From assembly GCA_009617715.1 (NCBI GenBank), contig VTFK01000176.1, positions 124,001-188,000 on the forward strand: 64,000 nt of DNA. The letters run 5' to 3'. Position 1 is the stretch's first letter, and every line of letters begins with the position of its first letter. This document shows, piece after piece, positions 35,580-47,039 of the stretch. Position numbers and translations under genes: made by a program. This DNA is from Plectrocnemia conspersa. Taxonomy: Eukaryota > Arthropoda > Insecta > Trichoptera > Polycentropodidae. The notes under the pieces are model-generated. The model searched no databases, had not been told where the DNA came from, and worked only from the letters and a program-made list of their open reading frames with translations.

Positions 35580-37440
35580 TTCTATAATAAAATCTGTACT
35601 TTGAGAATGTGTTTTTAAAGAGTAAAACGTATTTCTTCAGTATTCATTAATAAAAAACAGCATACAAGTTTATTATATGGATGTTGAAAGTTCTGAATTA
35701 TTCAGAGAGGAAAGCTATCATTTAGAAACATATATTTTTATTATAAATAAATAAAAAAATATTTAAGATAATTTAAATTTATTTAATGACAGACCAATTA
35801 TTTTTTTAAATACTAGTTGTTTCAGAAAAAAAGTGTAAAAATAGTTTTATATTTATTATTTCTATTTTTAGAAGTGAAATACAAGTATTTTTATATTTCA
35901 CACGATTATTATAGTAAAAATTTGTTCATAATATAAAAAAAATATGCTATAGCTATGTTCTTATATATTAAGAAATACACAGAAAAAATTTCTATCCAAT
36001 AATTTATTATTAAGGGTAAAATCCTATTATAATTTAACGTATTTTTTCCGAGATGTTTACGGAAAAAATACGTTAAATAATATTTTAATTTGTATAGCAC
36101 ATGTAATAATTTATACAAAAATAATAACGCAAGAAAAATATTGAAATCGTCAAAAGAAAGATATTAAAATATTTTGGTAAAAATATGGGTTTTAAATGGG
36201 TTTTTTATGCTATATAATTCAATTTTATGCAGTTTTTGTATAAAATCATAATTAGTACACGATCATGCCTAAAATTTAAATGATTTTGAGAATCATTAAA
36301 ATTGTATCATATTTATATAACTCTTAGTCTAATAAACTGAAATAAGAATTATTTTTTTACATATTATGTAGCACATATATCGATTTTTGTAATTAATAAC
36401 TGCCTTAGTTTTAATCTGAATTATTTAAAACTTTTCTGAAAAAAATAGCAATATTTCATATTGATGTTTTAAAATAGTGGTAATTAAAAAAACTTTTTTG
36501 AAAAAATATTCTAAAGAAAAAATAAAGATACTATAATTGTTGTTTTATAAAAAAATACCTCATTTATTTTTTTGTCATATAAATGGGATATATTGGTTTT
36601 TGTGACCATGATAACTAACATATTTTTAATTGGATTTACCATCATCTTCGTTTACATAATAAGTTCCTTAGCTTGTCTGATTCATTATCTTAATTAAAAT
36701 TAAAAATGGCGGCTAATAAAATAAATAACTTTGATTAAAAAATCCTAAAGTAAAAGGAGTAAAAAGGTCTTGAATTAAAAATTGCTATTATTTATTTTAC
36801 ATAAAACACTTTTTGCTACATGTTTTTATCACATACATAAATTCGTAGTATGTACATATGCATTAATATACATATACATATATAAATTTATTATATAAGG
36901 TAGTTTTGTTCCGAAGATTATGTAAAGATTTTTAAAACTTATCTGAAACATTAATCTTGTAAATATCCCAACTATAATCGTTAACTAATTTGATCCGTCA
37001 TATTGTTTTAAAATGGCAGCAATAAAAAATCATAAATAAATCGGTTTAAAAAGCATACAGAAAAAAATAAAAAATGTTTTAAAATTTAAAATTTAATTCT
37101 TATAAAAACTTTCATTAAAATTAAACTAATCTTAGATTAATTTTGAGCTCATTTAAAAAATAATCCATCAAATTAATTCAGATTTTTTCTCCCGGAAAAT
37201 TCGTCAACAATTATTAGTAATAATTTTAAGTATCCGCGGTGAAAGTATTTATAACTTATTGTTAGAAAAATATGAAAATCTATTAAAATATTTCCTCTCG
37301 GAAAATGTCGCAAATTTTTTATATAGACCTTACGTTTTAAGCTAGGAAATCAATATAAAAAAATATTACGTTTTAAAATGCATAACATTTATATAGATGA
37401 ATGCAAATTACATTTATATAGATGAATAAAACCTGTATCT
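35580..37440. other. Very AT-rich spacer with degenerate internal repeats
   Basis: No gene recognised. Segments near 36400-36500, 36610-36740 and 36895-37040 share order and wording ('TTAG.TT...TGATT', 'TAAAATGGC.GC.A.TAAA'), suggesting an old tandem repeat of about 250-300 bp. Confidence 0.4.
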
Positions 37441-37543
37441 AAGGGATGTTCTGCTCCGGATAGCAGCGCTTCTCAAACTGAAATCCACAGTCATCCGTAG
37501 AAGTGAGCGTATTTGCCTCTTCCACCGCTCGCCACCTTCTCAT

Positions 37544-37550
37544 TATAAAT
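37544..37550 (+). promoter_or_regulatory. TATA box of the 587-aa secreted protein gene
   Basis: TATAAAT about 140 nt upstream of the start codon, in a GC-richer upstream region (37440-37560). It predicts transcription start near 37575 and a 5' UTR of about 115 nt. Confidence 0.55.
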
Positions 37551-37690
37551 TTGGTGAAATTCTCTCACAGCATATCATTCATTTTCGGTCTTCCGTCGTG
37601 TGTTGACTAAGAAAGCAAGTGGAAGCCTTCCCCACTTGCTACACACAAAAACAAACACACACACAAGAAACACTAAAAAGTGCAGAAAAA

Positions 37691-40600
37691 ATGAAAACTT
37701 CGGTGAGTAGACAGTGTCACGTGAAAGTAAACGCGATTTTTTCGTAGACGATCGATTACCGCGAGATGTAATTGTAGTGATTAGTGATTGAAAGGACGAG
37801 AAAGTGATTTATTTTTCTACACTTTGCGGTTTTTGAATTAGTGGCATTGAACTTTGAAGTGTAAATAATCAAATTCATTCATAAATATGGAAAAAAATAC
37901 TCAAAATAAATATTTATTTAGAGAAACATTTTAAATTTATTATTTGCATCAACAAATTTTATATTTTTTATATATAATAGACATTTTTAATGTATTAACA
38001 AAGCTTTTTAACACATTTTCTTTTGAGTGATTTTTCATTATGAATTAATAAAAATCTTTTACTTTAAATATTTATTTTAACAATTTTATATATTGTTGTA
38101 ACTATATGTAAAATAAAAATTAATTAAATAACTAACATAAATTAATACATTATTTTAAAATTAAAAAATATGTATGTATATAAATATCAAAGTAAATGTT
38201 TATGATTTATATTGATAGAGAAAAAATTGATAAAAATCTCTTTGCGAATTCGAAAAATAAATTAAGCAAATTTATATATTTATATAATAATATCAAACTC
38301 TATTAAAACAGGGGTAGATCAATATTTATTTCGATTACTATTTATTATACTGATTTGTTGTTTAATATAGAATATTTAAAAGCTATTTTAAAACGAGTTA
38401 ATTAACTATAAAATCAATTAGAATTCTACAGACGCTTTAAAAGTAGATGTTTATTAGATACAATATGTTTCTGCAAGAGTTTTTAAAGGCCACAAATAAA
38501 TAAAAAAAGCAACAAATTTATTTTTAGAAAATGTATTTGCTATTCAATATTTACTTTAAAATATTGATTAATTAAATAGATGACAAAGATCAACTCGTTT
38601 ACTCATCTCCAAGTAAATTTGTTTATTGCCATTTTTTTGAACAAGAGTAATTGGCATGAAAGTGCTTGTTTTTTTATTGAGTCGGCAATCAAGTCCGGTT
38701 CTCTCGCGGCCTTGAAACATCATCATGATTCACGGTCGACTTTTCCCGTTCATTTTGCATATGCTCAGATTTTCAAGTTCCGGTTGTGAGAGTTAAACAA
38801 AAAACACAGTCCCTTCATGTCGTGAAAGTGTCAAGTGGACTGCGCTATTGTCTTACAGGCAATTTCTCTTGACCCACTGCAATAGTAGCCCTTTGAAATC
38901 GGATCGATCTGTGATCTGGGTTAGAGTCGCATTTCGTTAAAATCGGATCAGATTCTCGGCGCCACTCTTATTTTCTAAGATCCGCTAACGTGTTTATTAT
39001 CTTTACAGACATTAATCGTCTTGGCAGTAGCCTGCTTGACATTGACCACAGCTAAGAAAGAACATAAGCGACCCCAAAAATTAGACAAGCATGAATTCCT
39101 AGACAAAGGAAAAAGAGAAGCTGCCATTCATTCTGCATATCCACCCAGATCTTCACATCTGATGCATCTCCAACCAGCTGGCGGATCTTTGAGCATCGGA
39201 GCGGGATACTCCTTCGGAGGATCTAAGCCTCCATCTTATAGCTACAGTCCATCTTTCAGCAGCTCTCACATTCCGACAATCAGCGGATCGCATCACTTCG
39301 GCGGCAACTATGGCGGAGGAAACTATGCCGGAGGATACTACTCGACTCCGTCGTTCGCTCATCAAGGATTCAGCGCGCAATCTGCACCGCAAAAAATCAG
39401 ATACACATCAATCAGCGGATACCAGCTCCCTAAAGGCCTAGGACAAAAGTTCAACACAGGATCTTTAAACTCTCTATCTAACACTGGGCCTCAATCTTTC
39501 GGTCAAGCTCATCTAGTACCTAAACAGCCTCAAATATCATTCGGCGTACCTCACTATGCTCAATTAAGCAAACCAGATTCAACATACGGCACTCCATTAT
39601 CTTACTCAATGCCACACATCAATTCACAGCCTTCTTATGCTGCTGGAATACAAGGTTTAGGAGCATTTGCTACCCCTGGATCGCACTCAGGACTATCGGG
39701 ACAATTAGGACACTCAGGTTTATCCGGACAATTCTCACACGCAGGAATACCAGCGCAATTATTCGCACCAGCCAATTCGCAAGAGTATAACTTACCATCA
39801 GTGTCTTATGATTATCCAGGAGGATCGCAGTTAGGTCATTTCGCCTTCGGTGGATTGGACAACTCGATCGGATTCTCTACTGCTAGCAAGAAATACGCTC
39901 CTTTAATAAGCAGCTTAAAAAATCAACCTCAATATCAACTGGGCGCTAACTATGGATTACCGACAAACACAGAGTTTAAACCTTCCGTATATTTAGGATC
40001 ATCTGCTGTGGCAGCTTCACACGCAAATCGCGGATATTCGCACGTGTCTCCAGCGCCTACTTACGAAACACCAACGACTAGCCATTCTTCGCTATTATCA
40101 GCAAATCCTATTTATGTATCTAATAAGATCATGGGAGAAGCTACTCACGCGCCTAGTTTCGACGTGAATTCCATCTCGCACGAGCAACAAGCTCAGCACG
40201 ACTTTCAAGGAAGCGTATCGATGACTGGTTCTTATGAACTACCTTCATCCGGTCATTCGGCTTCGTCGTTGAACTTCGGAGGACATCAAGGGCTATATGC
40301 ATCACCTTCAATCAATTACGCGATTCCTCAATTCAGACACGAGGGTATCCAATCTAATCTAGGATCTGATCACGCTACATTGGCATCTGTGTATGCAGCT
40401 CAATCTGACAATCACGAGTCTTACTCTGCACCACAACACGGAAGCATATCTTCAGGATTCAGCGGATTCTCCAACAATCATGAATCATTCGGTAATGTAG
40501 TACCAGCTTATGAATCTGCTTACTCTAAGCATAAGCTATCGGCGTTGAGCGACGATCAGAACAATTATTCTGATGGAAGTCACAATGTGGCGTCTTTCGG

Positions 40601-40760
40601 AAGCACTGAAGATTCTAAGGATCAGAAGTCTTATGGCTATCAAGGAGCTTATTCGAACACTAAGAATTCTTATTCCGTCGCTCCGGAAGAATACAGAACG
40701 AACGAAGGAAAATACGATACGATCAAGTACAGCCACGACTTTAATAGAGATCAGATGTAA
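37691..40760 (+). CDS. Secreted Ser/Tyr/Gly/His-rich low-complexity protein, cuticle-like
   Basis: Two coding exons: 37691-37702 (MKTS, donor GTGAGT) and 39009-40760 (acceptor TTTACAG), joined in phase 0 to 587 aa. Residues 1-19 are a signal peptide (MKTSTLIVLAVACLTLTTA). A basic stretch follows (KKEHKRPQK ... DKGKREA) and could be cut after GKR. The mature chain has a Gly/Tyr/Ser block with GGNYGGGNYAGGYY (about residue 95), HSGLSGQ-type repeats (about 225-245), and scattered YxLP, SYxxP and NHES motifs up to an acidic/Lys C-terminus. No Cys follows the signal peptide, and no Rebers-Riddiford chitin-binding motif is visible. Composition and the 12-nt first exon are typical of insect structural extracellular proteins such as cuticle, eggshell or silk. 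The exact family is not identified. It resembles 55335-56328 in layout. Confidence 0.88.
37703..39008. other. Intron of the 587-aa gene
   Basis: 1.3-kb intron. Its last 350 bp (38660-39008) are clearly less AT-rich than the rest and could hold regulatory elements. A short frame at 38580-38789 has no supporting signal. Confidence 0.55.
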
Positions 40761-41030
40761 ATCTTTTACGGCACGCTTCGTGGGAAGTGTGTTAGTTTCC
40801 GAAAAGTACTAAAGTCACTAGCTTGTTAATTGTTTAATTAGTTTAATTAGGATATCATAAAAGTGTTGCGTTACTGTGCCACTTAGACTGTGAAGAATAT
40901 GTATAAGTATAGTAGAAAGTAAAAAGATTTCAGACGCGGATTGAAATCGGATAGTTTCAAGTTCTGCATATATGACTTGTGTATTTAATATTTATTGAAT
41001 GAAACATGCACTATTATGTATTTTTGTTGT

Positions 41031-41036
41031 AATAAA
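41031..41036 (+). terminator. Polyadenylation signal of the 587-aa gene
   Basis: AATAAA 271 nt after the stop codon, the first clear signal downstream. Confidence 0.6.
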
Positions 41037-41099
41037 ACGTTGATGATAATTTGAGAGTTTCATTGAATAATTCATGCGGTAGATAAGGTTATTCGCTCT

Positions 41100-43660
41100 G
41101 AATGCTTTCCTTCTATATGATATTTTTTTGGTAGCTCCTTTCTAATTTGATTCTTATGGTATGTACACCTGCGTTTTTATGTCACGCTTTTCTAAGTATT
41201 GTTATGTCATATAGTTTAACGAGAAAACCCGAAGGAACAACATTTTGCCTCAAAAGACTTTCTCCATTGTACGAGTCTCAAAAAACACAAAAAGGAATAG
41301 TGCATACAGTGCCTTGGAATGTCGTAATCGCTTGGAGAGTGGCTGGCAAAAGATCACTCCCACAACTGGTCGTAAGAATGTCGATCTTTGGACGTGGGAC
41401 TCATGCGGGATCGATGCATGCATCATACTAATGCATCTGAGCTTTCACTTGGCAACACTTTTCCTTTTCGCCAAGGACAAGGACCAAGCGAGCGCCAAGA
41501 GATCTGATCTGGAGAGATTTCATTCTAGAAAGTTTGGACTATGGAGATGTGCGACGTTTTATTACAGTTTTCACCAATTTATCACCAATAGTGAGTAAGA
41601 AATGTATTACGCACGCTGTGCAACGATGATTGCTTTCAAGAGAGAGGTGGTGCATTTAAAAGTATACTGGGTATTGTGAGTCTTCTGATTATAAAAAGCA
41701 TGACAAAAATAAAATCTTATCTTGTTATATTTATTAAATCTTTTTATTATAATATATATATATATGAGAGTGGTTGTGTAAAATAAATATACATATATAT
41801 ATATTTTACATTTTTACAAGCAATGCATAATACCTAATTTATTTAAGAAAGTATAGATCTATCTTAAGTATAACTGTTCGAAAGTATTGTGTTTCATAAG
41901 CAGATGATTATAATATTTTTATGTATATGTTACAGTGAATATATATGTTCACTAGTGTAAATACAATTTCACTAGCTAGTCTGAAACGTTACAAACTGCG
42001 CTATTTCGTCAGTTTTATAATGTGTACATCCAACATTTTCGTGCGGCCAAATGAGCCTTGATAAAATCTCGAGAAAAATATCAAATTGAGAATTCTAATT
42101 CATGTCTAATATGCATACTTCTTGAAAGGTTTTAATAGAGGTCTGGGAATAACAAGAAATGGTTTACAAATTTTTAACACTCAAACTTGTCTTTTTTTTT
42201 ATAATAAAAAAAAACACTTAGAAAGAAACCTTTCTGAAGGTGTTCGTGCTTCATGTTTGAAAATATGCATATGTATTTGAATGACCATTTTGCGATTTTA
42301 TATTACTCTAACCGGCCGGCGGCTTTATTCTTGCTTTGGTGATCTAAGAACCCGCTCCGATAAGAAGAAATTACGTATGGAAAACGATTTAGGGATATTT
42401 TGCTTTTTCGATAATCCCAAAAGGTTTTTTTATATTGTTATTGTTATATAGTAACATATGTTAATGACAATTGTCTGACGGCTGAAAGAGCCTTAATTTT
42501 TTAAAAACAATAAAACAAGAGAAATTGCGCATGCTTAGTCGCGCTTTCATCGGTGTTTATTAATTTTATATCGAGATCTATGAACAAAAAAATATATATA
42601 AAAATAGTTACTGAATAAGTAACTTAAAAACATAATGCCTCCTTAATCGTTGCGACGATATAAGTTGCAAAAGACTTGATAAAAGGGTCTCATCTAAGCA
42701 TTTACTCATTAATATAAACACACGATTTATTATTATATATGTAAACGATTTTAAAGCATTTACCCATAAAAACAGAGATCTTATTTGCACAAAAGAAATA
42801 TAAGATCGGTGCGAAACACGATGGAATGTGGTGCATATTTCAGCCAAACAGGTATTGGAGCCCGAATTACATATTACATAAAATAACAATGTTATACGGT
42901 ATAATAATGTATGTATTAGACAATAAAAAAGAGTTCAGCCAAACTCGCACCAAACGGAGCTACGCCGAATCGACCGATATGACCCAAAAATTCCGAAAAA
43001 GCGGCAACTTTATCACTTGTAAGGTTTAAAATATATATTATGTAGCAGTAAATTGTCGGTTTGGTTAGCTATCATTGAGTAAAAAAGTATACTGCTTTGG
43101 TATAGTTAACATAATGACTACAATTGAACAGAAAAGGCGATGTGAAATCGAAACACAATACCAATATCAAACTGCATTTTGGTATTATAATATTCAGGTC
43201 GCAATAATTTTAACAAATGTTCCACAAACGCATAACTTCTCTCTTCATGCACAAACACAAAGAAGCATATAATTTTTCGCCAGTCGAAATCTGACTAAAT
43301 TCAGGTCGAAATGATTTATGGTCATTTTATATGTTTCGCCGATACAATGATGAGATTTTTTAAACGCCATGGTTGCATATTTCACTTTCGTCTGTAGTTG
43401 AAAAACGAAATCTGTGAAAAATGATTTTACCGCGACAGCATAAAATACAGTAATAAAGGTTCTGCGCGCGTTCATTACACGAATTATCTTCAGTGTATGT
43501 GTGCTTTAGTAATTAATGTCCAATTTCGATTAAAAAATATGTAATTTCTCTTTTTATATAAACGAAAATAAATAAACAAAAAAAATTATATCGCGCGTCG
43601 GCGGATATGGTATAAAGCAGTAAACACATAGTATTAGATTTAACACTTGAGATTTACATA
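41100..43660. other. Intergenic, mixed composition
   Basis: 41200-41560 is GC-richer than its surroundings and opens two overlapping frames (41147-41431 and 41245-41598), but neither has a family signature. 41741-41810 carries short AT runs. 42300-42360 is a small GC-rich patch. No gene is supported. Confidence 0.35.
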
Positions 43661-45059
43661 TAGGGTTGCCACTATTTTTTTATGATACTGCAAAAGAAAA
43701 GAATTATTATAATTGTAGTTATAATAATTTTAAACTTACTATATGCTATAAAATACTTGATGGTTATATAAAATTCTAGACTATAAACTAGCTACGGTAC
43801 CTCACAACAGTGAGGGATGGACAGCTAGTTACTAAATATAAATACCTTAACGGTTATATGATCGATAATATGAAATTCCAGTACGATGAAAGTGTTTAAG
43901 TAATCAGACATTTCTGAAAGTATGTATCTACTTTATTCTCGAGGTTAAATTTAACTACTAGAAATCGTCATATACAAAGCAATATATTATACTAATATAC
44001 TGTTATAAACGGATTATTCTATCGGAATAAAGCGTTCGTACCATAACAATGTTAAAATTACCAACAACCTTGTCGACAGAGGCGTTTAAAAGGTGTTTCT
44101 CATAAATATTGACAAATAATATATTTATTTATGGTCACTAGGCCATTATGGCTGACACGAATAAAGATAACCATAGTTAAGAATCGAATAATATAATACA
44201 AAGACTATATAAAACATTTGCACAAACACTTCTTGCGCCAGGGGCGTGCCAAATTAGGTAAATTTCTTATTCAGTATAATACTCGTTCGTTAAAACTGCT
44301 GAAAATCAAATATATAACTTTGATCAGAGGTGTAAGTCTATGACTATATACCTTATATTTTTGGCTTGAATTACATTTGAACTCTAGTGTTTTTCAATTA
44401 CTATCGTATCTGGAATTTTAATTATATTTCCAATCAATGATTTCATATTTTTTATTCTCATTTAATTAATGCCTGCCATGTTGCAAGGAAAAATTAAAAA
44501 AACAATATTTAAACCATTGAAGTCACATATTCCGGAATTTAGAAAGATTAATTTGCTTCATATAGATGCATTTTCCTAGTCATTGCTAATTTACCATTAC
44601 GAATTTATATAGTAAAGTAAGATACGTGTTAGACAGTAACAAAGAGTCTGGTACCGCCCCAGAGCATTAAGATTGGTACGTTGCTATTTTGTAGTGTTTT
44701 GTCTTAAAATTAAAAAAAAATATTTTAATGGAAATAAGCCAACATTACGATATGAAATTTGCAAATATTTTTAAATATCTCTTTTAGATATTTTATATTT
44801 GCTATAAAAAACTTTATAATTTTATACATTTTGTCCGGGGTCTATTGTGTTATGGCAAATGAATGCCTTAATATATATTGATTATTGACTACGTTATATT
44901 ATTTATATTTATATATAAACAAAATAATTATTTATTATGGAAAGCGTAGTATCTGAGAGTCGCAGGCTCTCTTATGATGCTTTTTTTTATTTTTTTTAGT
45001 ATAGACATGATTTTATTGATGCAATTACTTTTTTGATGATGCGGCATTTAAAGCTGTAA

Positions 45060-45850
45060 GTACTGGGGGAGAGCAGGGACGTCATTTCATTCTTTAAGGG
45101 AGGGATGGGGTAAAAGTTAACCAGTTAGTGGTCGTTTTTTTAATATTTCGATTTCATTAAGAACACCATTAAATAACATGCATTTTTATGGGAAAATTCA
45201 AGGGGTCCTTGTTTAGCATTTCACCTTTTCCAGGAGAGAGGGGTGGCAAAAGTTGGCCAGTCATTGGTAGTTTTTTTCAATATTTCGATGGTATTAAATG
45301 AATTTCTATGACCAAATTCAAACAGAACAAATCCCCCCCCTTACTTTAAATTGCTTCAAGTGGATTAGTCTTAAAAACGATCTTAATTCGAAAACTGTAA
45401 AAAAAGTTCTGAATATATTTAAAAATTTTGTGATAAAGTTTTCTCTAAAATTAAAAATTGACTATCTTACTACATATGGAACGCCAACGGTTTATCGCTA
45501 CACACACAATAAATATTTTTTTTTCTCGAAAAACACACGGAAAAAACTTACTTCAAAATACCTGAATACTGCGTATATACCACGAGATACCTAGGCGGAA
45601 CTGTATACGGAGGCAAATCAATAATAGTTAAAAACAATATTTAACATTACGAAGAAAAACAATTTCAAAAAGAATACCTTTAGGCGACTAACAGTTTTTT
45701 CAAGGTTGGGGGGGGGGGGAAGTGAACCAATCAATGGTAGTTTCTTTAATATTTCGATTTTATTTAGATTCATAATATTTTATTATGTGTATTTTAATAT
45801 GTCATTTTTTTTGGCAAATTCAAGAGGAGACAAATGGAGGGGAGCATAAT
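45060..45850 (+). repeat. Tail-like copies of the 1-620 dispersed repeat
   Basis: Three tandem-looking blocks (about 45065-45215, 45225-45345 and 45695-45850) share 'GACGTCATTT', 'AATATTTCGATTT.ATT', 'AATTCAAG' and poly-C or poly-G tracts with 490-620. The open frame at 45298-45594 lies within and is not supported as a gene. Confidence 0.5.
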
Positions 45851-45949
45851 ATAAATGTCAATTGTTTGGTGGGCGTAGAAGCAGTAGTGTAAGCTCTCTC
45901 TGTGAGTCTTCTTTATTATTTAATACATACATGATAATTTCTATTAATA

Positions 45950-46140
45950 TACAACATATACCTTATCTGTTAACATACCTAGCTCGGCTTGAATTATTCA
46001 TCCGTGAGATTAGAAAAATCTAAGAACACCTAATCTAGAATCTTATGATCGATCAAAATTATAATCATATAATAATCACTAATTTTGATCTTCCAGACAT
46101 AATACAAATATCTAGAGAAACACGAATTTTAACTCGGGTC
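45950..46140 (-). mobile_element. SINE-like element, minus strand
   Basis: On the minus strand 'TTCTAATCTCACGGATGAAT' and 'CCGAGCTAGG' match the body of the SINE at 1925-2290 (2090-2125). Head region degraded. Confidence 0.5.
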
Positions 46141-47039
46141 TTTCGTATATAATGTAAGTCATCTAATATATCACTGATATATCTGGTTTTGGTAGCAGGA
46201 CTGATTAAACGTAGGTTCTTTTTGTGTTATAGGTTCTTTGATGATGCTCTGAGAGATTCTATGGTCTCAATTAGTTAAGGGCAGAGCCCTGGCGGTAGGC
46301 ACGATTTTATATTTAAATTGCCTAATATTAGTGAGTTTTTAAAAAAGAGAATTTTTTAATTATAGGTTTATGAGGTTCTTTTATCTAAGATTTTTTTTAA
46401 TGCATATCACATGTTGATAATTTAATTTTATTACTCATTGTATTTAATTTATATTTTTAAAGTTTTTATTAACTTGATATAGTTCTTTTTTTATTGCACG
46501 ACGACGAAAACTGGTACACAAGTACGCAGTGAAAATAATATTCGATTTATTATTGTTTCTGATTATAATTGGCAAATTTAATTTATTATTTATATTTCAA
46601 TGCTATTTTAGTGTTATATCAAAATTTTTTTCTTAAATTATTTTTTAAAACCGATAATTATCATTAAGTTGCCTTTTGTTAAATATCGAATTTTTATTAT
46701 CAAAAACTATATTAATTTAAAATGCGCCGTCTGAGTTTTAGAGCCAATGTTTTTTTTATAATTTATGAAACTAAAATTGCTTAAGCAAATAATTTAATAG
46801 AACGCGAGTTAAAAATAATATTTTCTTAATATCTTTCAACATTAAAAAATATTAATACCGATATATTTAAAAATGTATATTTTATTCTTTTGTTTACTCA
46901 CTATCTTATGTTTTACTCTGAAATATAATTGTATCAACATTTAGAGAGAATCTCTTATATAATAAATTATTAACATGTCGAAGTTTGTAAGTAAGTTTAT
47001 TTAGTTTAAATAAAAAATACTGTTGGCAACCCTAGCATT

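Larger units (their letters stand above)
43664..47036. mobile_element. Putative 3.4-kb inverted-repeat DNA element
   Basis: TATAGGGTTGCCACTATTTT at 43661 is mirrored by AAAAATACTGTTGGCAACCCTA ending at 47036. Ends of the form GGGTTGCC/GGCAACCC next to TA fit a DNA transposon. The interior has no transposase-like frame. It holds older repeats: 45060-45330 and 45710-45850 resemble the tail of the 1-620 repeat, and 45950-46140 is a SINE. With 3.4 kb between the ends, chance pairing of two unrelated solo ends is possible. Confidence 0.45.

Noticed and set aside
39153..39392. Antisense Arg/Ser-rich frames inside the 587-aa gene
   Set aside because: Shadow frames of the Gly/Ser-rich coding exon, with no splice sites or promoter of their own.
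41147..41598. Two overlapping frames downstream of the 587-aa gene
   Set aside because: They overlap in different frames, have no homology that I recognise, and lie after the polyadenylation signal.
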